Positions 6,157-11,844 of a DNA stretch of 11,844 nt are shown one piece after another. Positions within the stretch are counted from its first letter, which is position 1; each line of letters begins with the position of its first letter. The notes under the pieces were generated by a model, which saw nothing but the letters and a program-made list of their open reading frames with translations, was not told the DNA's origin and ran no database searches. The translations under genes were made by a program, and so were the position numbers. This stretch comes from an uncultured Ruminococcus sp. (GTDB taxonomy: Bacteria; Bacillota; Clostridia; Oscillospirales; Ruminococcaceae). The stretch is from contig CAJKFZ010000070.1 of NCBI GenBank assembly GCA_905199285.1, positions 1 through 11,844 of the forward strand, written 5' to 3'.

Positions 6157-7206
6157 ATGAAAAAAAATAATGTATTTGATATTTTAAATAACGCAGACGA
6201 AGAAACTGTTGATTGGCTTTCCGATTGCAGTGCACCGCTCAGTGACAGCGATTTAAAGAGAATGTTTGCCAAAAGTGAAAAAAAGTATGCTCATCAAAAG
6301 AAATATTTCTTTAGCGTTGATTCCGATACAACGGATAAGTCTAAAGTTATCGGCGTTGAACGTTATTCCCGTACAAGATTTTGCAAAGCGGTATTCGCTG
6401 CTTCCGTATGCCTTTTAACAACCGGTGCAGCAGTTACAGGTATAATTTTGCTGAATAAGCTTGGCAGAAAAAATACCGTATCTCCGATCGGGCCTTCTGA
6501 ATACGATGTGTTTTCTGCAACAACCTCTTATAACGACAATAGTTCGTCAACAACTTATAAAGAAGTCCCTGTTCGGACTTCAACCGCATTAACTACAGCT
6601 TCAAGTATTTATACGACATCAACACAATCTGTTTATTCCAACGAGCTAAACGAACCATCAGAGGTGGAAATTCCAATTCCGGAATCAACAACTGTTGCAA
6701 CCTCTGACATTTCTTCATCAGAAGAACGTGAGCCTCCGGTCAAAAATACCGAATGTTCAAAATATGCGGACAAGCTTTTAATTGCTTTGAATTATATTGA
6801 TAAAATCGGCGGAGGAAATGTCACGTTCGATATGGATACGGCATTCACTGATGAAAACGGTAATACTTTTGCTAAGGTTATTGATACGCAGTTTTCAAAT
6901 ACTGACGATCTTCGCACTTATATAGAATCGCATCTGACAGAAGCTATGATAAATAGGCGGTATTCAGGTATTCTCTATGTCGATGAACCACGATATATTG
7001 ATGTTAACGGTGAATTGTACGGAAAAGTCGCACCAACAGGAAGCGGATTCAATTTTCTTGATAAGAATAGGGAGATATCTGATATAACTGATACTTCATT
7101 TACAGTATATGCTCCATTTGAATGGTATGGCAGTACACAGCTAATGGTAATTCATGTCGTTCTCGACAACGGTGAATGGAAAATCGATTCGTTTGAATCA
7201 ATTTAG
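6157..7206 (+). CDS. Single-pass membrane protein, probable anti-sigma factor with an extracytoplasmic domain
   Basis: This 349-residue protein has three parts. Residues 1-76 are polar and would be cytoplasmic, suitable for holding the sigma factor encoded just upstream. Residues 77-99 form one transmembrane helix (CKAVFAASVCLLTTGAAV ...), with basic residues before and after it. Residues 105-200 are a Ser/Thr-rich linker, then a folded domain of about 150 residues (200-349) lies outside the cell. That domain has segments such as YIDVNGELYGKV and NGEWKIDSF, reminiscent of IseA-like (DL-endopeptidase inhibitor) or NTF2-like domains. This resemblance is from memory and weak. There is no zinc-binding HxxxCxxC anti-sigma motif, so it would be a different class. 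The start follows GAGGAG. Its TAG stop overlaps the first bases of a large palindrome at 7205. Confidence 0.68.
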   Translation: MKKNNVFDILNNADEETVDWLSDCSAPLSDSDLKRMFAKSEKKYAHQKKYFFSVDSDTTDKSKVIGVERYSRTRFCKAVFAASVCLLTTGAAVTGIILLNKLGRKNTVSPIGPSEYDVFSATTSYNDNSSSTTYKEVPVRTSTALTTASSIYTTSTQSVYSNELNEPSEVEIPIPESTTVATSDISSSEEREPPVKNTECSKYADKLLIALNYIDKIGGGNVTFDMDTAFTDENGNTFAKVIDTQFSNTDDLRTYIESHLTEAMINRRYSGILYVDEPRYIDVNGELYGKVAPTGSGFNFLDKNREISDITDTSFTVYAPFEWYGSTQLMVIHVVLDNGEWKIDSFESI

Positions 7207-7368
7207 AGCGTGTTCACATAAAATAAATGTGCGGATTTTCGAGCATAATTTTGGCGAATACAAGGCGAAAATATGCAGGCAAGCTGTCGCTTGTCAAATA
7301 TTTTCAACGCTGTAGTCGTCAGAATTTGCCGAAAAGACGTGCATTACATTTTTATGTAAACACGCTCT
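7205..7368. repeat. 164-bp imperfect palindrome, probable MITE
   Basis: The ends AGAGCGTGTTCACATAA (left) and, on the reverse strand, AGAGCGTGTTTACATAA (right) are nearly identical inverted repeats. The similarity of the two arms continues inward, with interruptions, to a central CAAGC-TGTC-GCTTG hairpin, so the whole element can fold as one long hairpin. It holds no gene. No clear target duplication is visible at the flanks. The left end supplies the last two bases of the stop codon of the upstream membrane protein gene. It may also act as a transcription barrier between the convergent operons. Confidence 0.72.
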
Positions 7369-7374
7369 GATATA

Positions 7375-7402
7375 AGAAAAGGACGCAAATTGCGTCCTTT
7401 TT
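7375..7402. terminator. Bidirectional terminator between the sigma operon and recR
   Basis: The arms AAAGGACGCA (about 7378-7387) and TGCGTCCTTT (7391-7400) enclose a 3-nt loop. T-runs lie on both sides (TTTTT on the forward strand, TTTTCTTAT on the reverse strand). It sits directly after the recR stop codon and ends both converging operons. Confidence 0.92.
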
Positions 7403-8003
7403 ACATATCATTTCTGTTTTCAAGAGCTTTATAAAGTGTAACTTCATCGGCGTATTCGAGAATTCCCCCCACTGGAAGTCCGAAAGCGAGCCTTGTAACC
7501 TTTATACCCATAGGTTTAAGCAGTCCTGCAACGTACATTGCGGTCGCATCCCCTTCAACAGTTGGGTTTGTTGCCATGATTACTTCGGAAACGTTTCCGG
7601 CAGCGATTCTTGAAAGAAGCTCTTTAATTCTCAGTCTGTCGGGAGTGATTCCGTCCATCGGCGAGAGAAGTCCGTGAAGAACGTGGTAAACTCCGTTATA
7701 CTCTCTTGTACGCTCGAAAGCGGTAACGTCCTTTGGATTTTCGACAACGCATATAACGCTTTTGTCACGCTCATCATCGCTGCATATCGGACAAAGTTCC
7801 CTTTCCGTCAGATTCTGACAGCATTTGCAGCTATGAACGTTTTTCTTTGCGTCAATAAGCGCCTGGGCAAAATCTTCAACTGCTTCCGTTTCCATAGACA
7901 TAACGTAATACGCAAGCCTTTGAGCCGATTTCATGCCTATTCCGGGAAGAGAAGCGAATTTTTCCGCTAAAATCACAAGAGGAAGAGCATTATGGTCAGC
8001 CAT
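7401..8003 (-). CDS. recR: Recombination mediator protein RecR
   Basis: This 200-residue RecR acts with RecF and RecO to load RecA onto single-stranded DNA gaps during repair. The length is normal for the family. The N-terminal helix-hairpin-helix is FASLPGIGMKSAQRLAYYVM (residues 16-35), the zinc finger uses C59, C62, C71 and C74 (CKCC ... CPIC), and the Toprim domain follows with E88 in VICVVENP, YHVLHGLLSPMDGI and NPTVEGDATA. It starts 6 bp after the ybaB stop codon and has no strong ribosome binding site of its own, so it is probably translated by coupling to ybaB. It is the last gene of the dnaX-ybaB-recR cluster. Confidence 0.97.
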   Translation of the reverse strand: MADHNALPLVILAEKFASLPGIGMKSAQRLAYYVMSMETEAVEDFAQALIDAKKNVHSCKCCQNLTERELCPICSDDERDKSVICVVENPKDVTAFERTREYNGVYHVLHGLLSPMDGITPDRLRIKELLSRIAAGNVSEVIMATNPTVEGDATAMYVAGLLKPMGIKVTRLAFGLPVGGILEYADEVTLYKALENRNDM

Positions 8004-8009
8004 TATTGA

Positions 8010-8357
8010 TTAAAACAGTCCGGGAAGAGAAACTCCGCCTGTGATCTTGCTCATTTCTTCTTCGGTAGTAGCTTCAACGTTGTTGATAGCCTCGTTTATT
8101 GCGCTGATGATGAGATCCTGGAGCATATCGATATCCTCCGGATCAACGACCTCCGGCTTGATAGAAAGAGCCTTGATCGTCTTTTTGCCTGTTACAGTAA
8201 CTTCAACTGCGCCGCCGCCTGCTGTTGCGGAAAACTCTCTCTCCTCGATATCTTCCTGAAGTTCAGTGATCTGATCCTGCATTCTCTGAGCCTGTTTGAT
8301 CATCTGATTCATATTCTGAGCGCCGCCGCCCATATTCTTAGGGATTCTTGCTTTCAT
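8010..8357 (-). CDS. ybaB: YbaB/EbfC family nucleoid-associated protein
   Basis: This 115-residue protein belongs to the small dimeric DNA-binding YbaB/EbfC family, which coats DNA non-specifically and is nearly always encoded with dnaX and recR. It begins MKARIPKNMGGGAQNMNQM and has the family's charged N-terminal helix (QMIKQAQRMQDQITELQEDI), a beta sheet with VEVTVTGKKTIKALSI, and a C-terminal helix. The start at 8357 follows GGAGAA at 8370-8365. The frame stays open further upstream to 8564, but that stretch is the MITE-like element and has none of the family sequence, so the longer start was rejected. recR follows after 6 bp. Confidence 0.95.
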   Translation of the reverse strand: MKARIPKNMGGGAQNMNQMIKQAQRMQDQITELQEDIEEREFSATAGGGAVEVTVTGKKTIKALSIKPEVVDPEDIDMLQDLIISAINEAINNVEATTEEEMSKITGGVSLPGLF

Positions 8358-8406
8358 TTTTAAATTCTCCTTAAAATTTTTATAGTTTATTGCAACTGCA
8401 TTCTTT

Positions 8407-8586
8407 TTAAGGCAACACCGCACAAAGACCGCCTTGCGGCTTTGCACGTCATCTGCTTGCGCTTTTTCTGTCATCTTGCACAAAAACTCCTTGACATACG
8501 ACAGTATGCCTGCGTCGTTTTTATACAATCTGACAAAAAAATCGACTGCGCATCTGCCGCACAATCTTTGTGCGGTGTTACCTTAA
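8407..8586 (+). mobile_element. MITE-like element, copy 2, with TTAA target duplication
   Basis: A 172-bp element (8411-8582) carries the same ends as copy 1 (GGCAACACCGCACAAAG left; CTTTGTGCGGTGTTACC right, one base different). It is flanked by TTAA on both sides (8407-8410 and 8583-8586). It is inserted between dnaX and ybaB, inside a transcribed operon, and will therefore be part of the mRNA in the reverse sense. The central part is shorter than in copy 1 by about 25 bases. Orientation is given by similarity to copy 1. Confidence 0.82.
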
Positions 8587-8610
8587 TTGAAAAAATGCAG
8601 AAATTCAGCA

Positions 8611-10221
8611 TTATTGATTATTGTCTACAGCCGTTTCGATATTGCTGTCTATAGCCTTTTTGATAAGCTGTTCAGCCATACTCTTCTGCTGATCGACCGT
8701 TGTAGCGCATCTTGCTCTGATTACATACCGCTGACCGAGTATGCGATAAATGACTTCACCAAGGGAAAGAGCGTTTTCTTTTACTTTGAAAAGCGTAATG
8801 AAAAACCTGTTCTGCGAGGTTATAAACATATAATTTCCGGCAGTCGCAGCGAATGAACCGTCAAGGCTTCCGGCAACGGACGGATTTACATTTTTAAATT
8901 CCTCAAGGATCTCGTTCCACCTTGTGCAGGGGATAAGATCTTCGGGTTTAAGCTTTTTGATGTCGATATTAGGAGTAACTTCGGGTTCGCTTACGGGACT
9001 GTTTGCCGTAAGAACCTCCGGCTCTTCACTCTTTTTAGCGAGCTGGACTGTTCCGGCTGAAACGGAACTGATTTTATTCTCCAACTGTTTTATTTTATCA
9101 TAAATTTCAGAATTGTCAATACCTTCGCTGATTTTTGCCCTTTTTCCGCAGAGCATTATAAGAGCCATTTCAAACTCGACACGTTTGTTCATTGCCCTCT
9201 GCATACGTTCACGGCATTCCTGAAGAGCTGTAAGGCGATCCATTACGGTATCGAGGTCTGATTTTTCTGCGAGAGCCTTTAGCCTTTCAAGTTCGTCCGG
9301 CAGACAAATAATGAGGTTTTCAGCCGTTTCGGGAGAAGCTTTCAGAAGCATGATATTTCTTAGCTGAGAAATAAGTTCTTCGCACAGCCTTGTAAGGTCT
9401 TTGGACATATCGTAAAGCGTTCCTGTTATGGAAAGCGCAGTCGAGGCGTCGGAATCCGCAATTGCTTCAAGCAGACTGAAAAGGTGGTCTTTTCCGGCAA
9501 TTCCGGCAGCCATTGAAACAGTTTCAGCCGTAATTTCTTCGGAGCAGGCTGAACACTGATCGAGCAGGGAAATTGCGTCACGCATACCGCCGTCGGCAAT
9601 TCTGGCTATGAGAGAAGCCGCATCGTCCGTCAGAGCGATTTTCTCCTGTTCCGCAATAAATTTAAGTCTTAAAGCGATATCTTCCGATTTGATACGGCGG
9701 AAATCGTATCTCTGGCATCTGGAAGCGATAGTTGCCGGAACTTTATGAATTTCGGTCGTTGCAAGAATAAATTTAACGTAAGACGGAGGTTCTTCCATGA
9801 TTTTCAGAAGAGCATTAAATGCGCTCTGCGAGAGCATATGAACCTCGTCAATGATATAAACCTTGAATTTTCCTCTTTCCGGAGTATAGACTGCCGCATC
9901 ACGCAGATCACGGATATCGTCAACACCGTTGTTGGACGCTGCGTCTATTTCGATGATATCGGTCAGAGCGCCGCTGTCGGCATCACGGCATATGTCGCAT
10001 TCCAGACAGGGGTTGCCGTTTTTCATGTTGCGGCAATTTACAGCCTTGGCGAGGATTCTTGCGCAGGTAGTTTTTCCTGTTCCTCTTGAACCGGTAAACA
10101 GATATGCGTGTGCAGTTTTTTCGCTGATGATTTGATTTTTCAGCGTTTCAGTGGTCTGCTGCTGAGAGATAACGTCGTCAAAGGTCATCGGTCTCCATTT
10201 TCGGTAAAGAGCCTTGTACAC
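8611..10221 (-). CDS. dnaX: DNA polymerase III subunits gamma and tau
   Basis: This 536-residue AAA+ ATPase is the motor of the clamp loader, which places the beta clamp on DNA and links polymerase to the helicase. Walker A is GSRGTGKTT (residues 44-52). A zinc module uses C63, C72, C75 and C78. Walker B is VYIIDEVHM (121-129, D125 and E126), the sensor 1 region is LATTE (153-157), the SRC arginine-finger motif is ASRCQR (166-171), and sensor 2 is GGMRDA (211-216). The clamp-loader collar and a short, less conserved tau-like tail follow. The start is GTG at 10221-10219, with GGAGG at 10234-10230 eight bases upstream; the protein then begins YKALYRKWRP, the normal DnaX N-terminus. It starts 23 bp after the upstream TPR gene. 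Confidence 0.97.
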   Translation of the reverse strand: MYKALYRKWRPMTFDDVISQQQTTETLKNQIISEKTAHAYLFTGSRGTGKTTCARILAKAVNCRNMKNGNPCLECDICRDADSGALTDIIEIDAASNNGVDDIRDLRDAAVYTPERGKFKVYIIDEVHMLSQSAFNALLKIMEEPPSYVKFILATTEIHKVPATIASRCQRYDFRRIKSEDIALRLKFIAEQEKIALTDDAASLIARIADGGMRDAISLLDQCSACSEEITAETVSMAAGIAGKDHLFSLLEAIADSDASTALSITGTLYDMSKDLTRLCEELISQLRNIMLLKASPETAENLIICLPDELERLKALAEKSDLDTVMDRLTALQECRERMQRAMNKRVEFEMALIMLCGKRAKISEGIDNSEIYDKIKQLENKISSVSAGTVQLAKKSEEPEVLTANSPVSEPEVTPNIDIKKLKPEDLIPCTRWNEILEEFKNVNPSVAGSLDGSFAATAGNYMFITSQNRFFITLFKVKENALSLGEVIYRILGQRYVIRARCATTVDQQKSMAEQLIKKAIDSNIETAVDNNQ

Positions 10222-10244
10222 AGGAATAACCTCCTTTTCAGAAA

Positions 10245-11153
10245 TTATTTGGCAATGGTGTAATCTGATTCAAGCAGAGCCGCCGCCTGAATCTCTTTAT
10301 AATAGTTGGTAAAGTTTTCGGAGTTTTCAATATTATTGATAAGAGCAAGGCGATAGAGCTTATCTCCTTCTTCAAAATTGTGGAGACTGACCTGAGCTAT
10401 TGCAGCTCCGGCAAGAGCCTCCGCATAATTTTCGTGACGGTCGATTGCATCCTGAAACCATTTAAGCGCAGTTTCGCTGTCGCCGGTTTTGAGGTAGGTA
10501 TGACCGAGAGAAGTTCGGACAATACGTTCATACCGATTTTCACGTTCGGAATCGAGCAATCCCTTATAAATGTCAACAGCACGCTGAGTTTCGCCGTTTT
10601 CAAAGCTCGCTCTTGCAATAAGAAGCGGAATCCCATCGTAATAGAAATTGTTTTCGACAGCTTTTTCGTAGCATATCAGAGCGTTGGGAAAGGCTCCCAT
10701 AATATCATAGCATCTTCCTCTGTAGAATGAAACAACACCCTGTTCCTGCTGCGTTTTGGAGTATTTTTCGTCCTCGAGATCGGTGAAAATTTCAAGAGCA
10801 AGGCGAAAATCATTATTATGAAAAAGTTCAAGTCCCTTTTCAAAAATGGCGGATTTACGGTTTAATCCGGTAAAAGCCTTGCCGATAAGTTCGTCGTCGT
10901 AGCGGTGGAAAAAATTTGATGAATAATGCCTGAGTTGTCCAATATAGCAGATCACCAACATTACAAAAAAAAGAAACACAGACGATCCAAGAAGTTCACT
11001 GTATGCAACTTCTCCGCCGCTGAAATAAAAAAAAGCAAACGTAAAAAGAATGAGCGAAGCTGCCGCTTCCAGGGCAAGAGCCTTTGGCACAGCTCTTACA
11101 ATGCAGATAAGAACTCGCTTTGCACTTACGGGGAGAAACGGTAAAAACTTCAT
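10245..11153 (-). CDS. Two-transmembrane tetratricopeptide-repeat protein of unknown function
   Basis: This 302-residue protein begins with about 25 basic/hydrophobic residues, then two transmembrane helices (about 26-45 and 54-72), and then a cytoplasmic array of TPR-like helical pairs (about 102-275). Examples are AIFEKGLELFHNNDFRLALEIF, ALICYEKAVENNFYYDG and TSLGHTYLKTGDSETALKWF. TPR arrays bind other proteins, so this looks like a membrane-anchored scaffold. The start was put at ATG 11153, preceded by GGAGGG at 11165-11160. The frame continues upstream but overlaps the SRP RNA, so the longer form was rejected. It lies between the SRP RNA and dnaX and is very likely co-transcribed with dnaX. 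I know no assigned function for it. Confidence 0.82.
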   Translation of the reverse strand: MKFLPFLPVSAKRVLICIVRAVPKALALEAAASLILFTFAFFYFSGGEVAYSELLGSSVFLFFVMLVICYIGQLRHYSSNFFHRYDDELIGKAFTGLNRKSAIFEKGLELFHNNDFRLALEIFTDLEDEKYSKTQQEQGVVSFYRGRCYDIMGAFPNALICYEKAVENNFYYDGIPLLIARASFENGETQRAVDIYKGLLDSERENRYERIVRTSLGHTYLKTGDSETALKWFQDAIDRHENYAEALAGAAIAQVSLHNFEEGDKLYRLALINNIENSENFTNYYKEIQAAALLESDYTIAK

Positions 11154-11174
11154 TATAACCCTCCATTCCTTAAC

Positions 11175-11310
11175 AAAAAATTCCGGAACATAGATGTGCA
11201 GGCTTGCTGCGGCACACAACACGCACCGCTTAATGCTGCTCGGTCCCCCGCCTGACATGGTTCACGGGGTCTTGTTGCACAGGGCCCACACATCTATATT
11301 TCGGAATTCT
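11175..11310 (-). ncRNA. ffs: Signal recognition particle RNA, small bacterial type
   Basis: The reverse strand carries the invariant SRP core: ACCCCGTGAACCATGTCAGG, then AGCAGCATTAAGCGG, with a GGGA (GNRA-type) tetraloop closed by CGG/CCG between them. The usual bacterial form has GGAA in that loop. The ends pair as AATTCCG ... ATAGATGTG (11308 down to about 11288) with CACATCTAT ... CGGAATT, followed by six T residues (11180-11175). This RNA binds Ffh and targets membrane and secreted proteins to the translocon. The mature ends are inferred from the terminal stem; the primary transcript should begin near 11346. Confidence 0.93.
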
Positions 11311-11352
11311 CATCTGAAAGATCCGTATTGAGCAGATATATGCTCTGTATAC

Positions 11353-11381
11353 ATTATATCACAGTAAATTTATTTTGTCAA
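11353..11381 (-). promoter_or_regulatory. Promoter of the SRP RNA and probably of the dnaX operon
   Basis: On the reverse strand TTGACA (11381-11376) and TATAAT (11358-11353) are 17 bp apart, a full consensus match. No other promoter is visible before the TPR gene, which starts only 22 bp after the SRP RNA terminal T-run. Confidence 0.88.
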
Positions 11382-11498
11382 GAGTAAATTTTAAAAGTAA
11401 ACGAAGCAGCAGAATTGCTTTTTATTACGCTTATCAAGTGAACTTTTTCTCTTGAATTCCTTGCTGAAGGAGGTTATTTTTGTCCGGGTATCCTGCCC
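11382..11498. other. Divergent spacer with no gene recognised
   Basis: Between the SRP RNA promoter and repeat copy B no reading frame with a ribosome binding site and no convincing regulatory element was seen. An AAGGAGGTTATTTTTG tract at 11468-11483 resembles a ribosome binding site but is followed by no start codon with an open frame of note. Confidence 0.4.
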
Positions 11499-11601
11499 TA
11501 ATCCTCTCAGATACACTTTATGGGTATCTGAGAGGATTAATACCGGGTTTCCAAAGGAATGATATCCCTTTGGCAGGGGGCAGGGGGACAGCGTCCCCCT
11601 T
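11499..11601 (+). repeat. 103-bp structured repeat, copy B
   Basis: This copy starts with a 16-bp perfect hairpin (11499-11514 with 11524-11539) whose 9-nt loop reads ACTTTATGG. The block GGGTTTCCAAAGG follows, with a CCAAAGG/CCTTTGG hairpin, and then AGGGGGA/TCCCCCT at the end. Compared with copy A the first stem has a different sequence but stays fully paired, and the loop differs at one of nine bases. Both copies are in the same orientation and both sit shortly upstream of a sigma-A promoter. Confidence 0.85.
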
Positions 11602-11659
11602 GATATAAGCATAATAAAAAGCAAATACCGCTGCTGCGTGTTAAATTTCAGCAGAAAAC

Positions 11660-11688
11660 TTGACATATTGCAATAAAAGTAATATAAT
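11660..11688 (+). promoter_or_regulatory. Promoter upstream of the ppk-like gene
   Basis: TTGACA (11660-11665) and TATAAT (11683-11688) with a 17-bp spacer match consensus fully. Transcription should start near 11695, leaving a leader of about 58 nt that contains a short GCCG/CGGC hairpin. Confidence 0.85.
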
Positions 11689-11752
11689 AAATATGTATAA
11701 GCTGTTCATTTTATTGAATAATGCCGCATGACGGCAGATTGGAGTTTCTTTT

Positions 11753-11844
11753 ATGGAATATCTCGAAAACCGAGAGCCTTCATGGCTTAAATTTGATAAA
11801 TGAGTGCTTGAGGAAGCTGTATGCGAACAGAATCCGCTACTTGA
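11753..11844 (+). pseudogene. ppk: 5' end of a polyphosphate kinase gene with an in-frame TGA
   Basis: From ATG 11753, preceded by TTGGAG at normal spacing, the reading frame gives MEYLENREPSWLKFDK, then TGA (11801-11803), then VLEEAVCEQNPLL in the same frame up to the window end. Together these match the N-terminus of polyphosphate kinase 1, which makes long-chain polyphosphate from ATP and in the family typically reads NRELSWLxFNxRVLEEA. The TGA stands where that motif has arginine, and a proline stands where it usually has leucine (REPSWL). TGA terminates rplJ, so it should not be read through. Either the gene is decaying, or there is a sequencing error, or translation restarts at GTG 11804. 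The rest of the gene is outside the window. Confidence 0.68.

Noticed and set aside
8010..8564. Long 184-residue form of the YbaB protein
   Set aside because: The extra N-terminal residues are encoded by the MITE-like element and the spacer. The family N-terminus begins at MKARIPKN, with a good ribosome binding site at 8370-8365.
9029..9040. Programmed frameshift site in dnaX giving a shorter gamma form
   Set aside because: A GCT AAA AAG run (A-rich on the reverse strand) is present, but it does not fit the A AAA AAG slippery heptamer and no clear stimulatory hairpin or upstream Shine-Dalgarno was seen.
10245..11258. Long 337-residue form of the TPR protein
   Set aside because: The additional 35 codons overlap the SRP RNA core. 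ATG 11153 has a GGAGGG site and is the natural start.
11391..11666. Reverse-strand 91-residue reading frame
   Set aside because: It runs through structured repeat copy B and the SRP RNA promoter, has no ribosome binding site, and its sequence is a by-product of the repeat (PLPKGYHSF comes from the conserved block).
11801..11803. TGA read as an amino acid in ppk (recoding or alternative code)
   Set aside because: rplJ ends with TGA, and no recoding signal was recognised in the short sequence available after the codon; a mutation or sequencing error is simpler.
1..11844. CRISPR array, prophage or complete insertion sequence
   Set aside because: No regularly spaced direct repeats, phage genes or transposase genes were found. 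The repeats present are palindromic or MITE-like and non-coding.

Overview
The window looks like a chromosomal segment from a low-GC Gram-positive anaerobe of the Clostridia, most likely a Ruminococcus-like member of the Oscillospiraceae. This rests on strong AGGAGG ribosome binding sites, near-perfect sigma-A promoters with 17-bp spacers, an L10 leader and a T-box in front of an aminoacyl-tRNA synthetase gene, the SRP RNA - dnaX - ybaB - recR gene order, and many short palindromic repeats. The genus is inferred from overall feel; no marker gene settles it.

Layout of the forward-strand part. Positions 8-197 hold a type I toxin-antitoxin module: a 25-residue hydrophobic peptide and a convergent antisense RNA with its own consensus promoter and terminator. 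Positions 260-1540 are the rplJ-rplL operon (ribosomal proteins L10 and L7/L12), with a promoter, an autoregulatory L10 leader, an attenuator-like hairpin and a final terminator. Positions 1602-1704 are a structured repeat (copy A). Positions 1718-4008 are thrS, with promoter, threonine T-box and terminator. Positions 4010-5207 hold a uridine-kinase-like nucleoside kinase behind an untranslated region rich in hairpins. Positions 5230-5434 are a MITE-like element (copy 1) with a TATA duplication. Positions 5579-7206 encode an ECF-type sigma factor and, 14 bp downstream, a single-pass membrane protein that is its likely anti-sigma partner. A 164-bp near-perfect palindrome (7205-7368) follows and supplies that gene's stop codon.

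Layout of the reverse-strand part, read from 11381 down to 7375. A consensus promoter drives the SRP RNA. A two-transmembrane TPR protein gene, dnaX (GTG start), a second MITE-like element (copy 2, TTAA duplication), ybaB and recR follow. The run ends at a terminator shared with the forward strand. The SRP RNA and the four genes are so closely spaced that most mRNA probably comes from readthrough of the SRP RNA promoter. dnaX, ybaB and recR are replication and repair genes conserved as a group in Firmicutes.

The right edge (11499-11844) carries copy B of the structured repeat, another perfect promoter, and the first codons of a polyphosphate kinase gene that is interrupted by an in-frame TGA at codon 17.

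The least explained parts are the repeats. They are (i) two 103-bp copies whose stems differ in sequence but stay paired around a conserved loop, (ii) two MITEs with different but matching 4-bp flanks, and (iii) the large palindrome. The sigma/anti-sigma pair and the interrupted ppk gene are the most interesting protein-level observations. No CRISPR array, prophage or complete transposase is visible.
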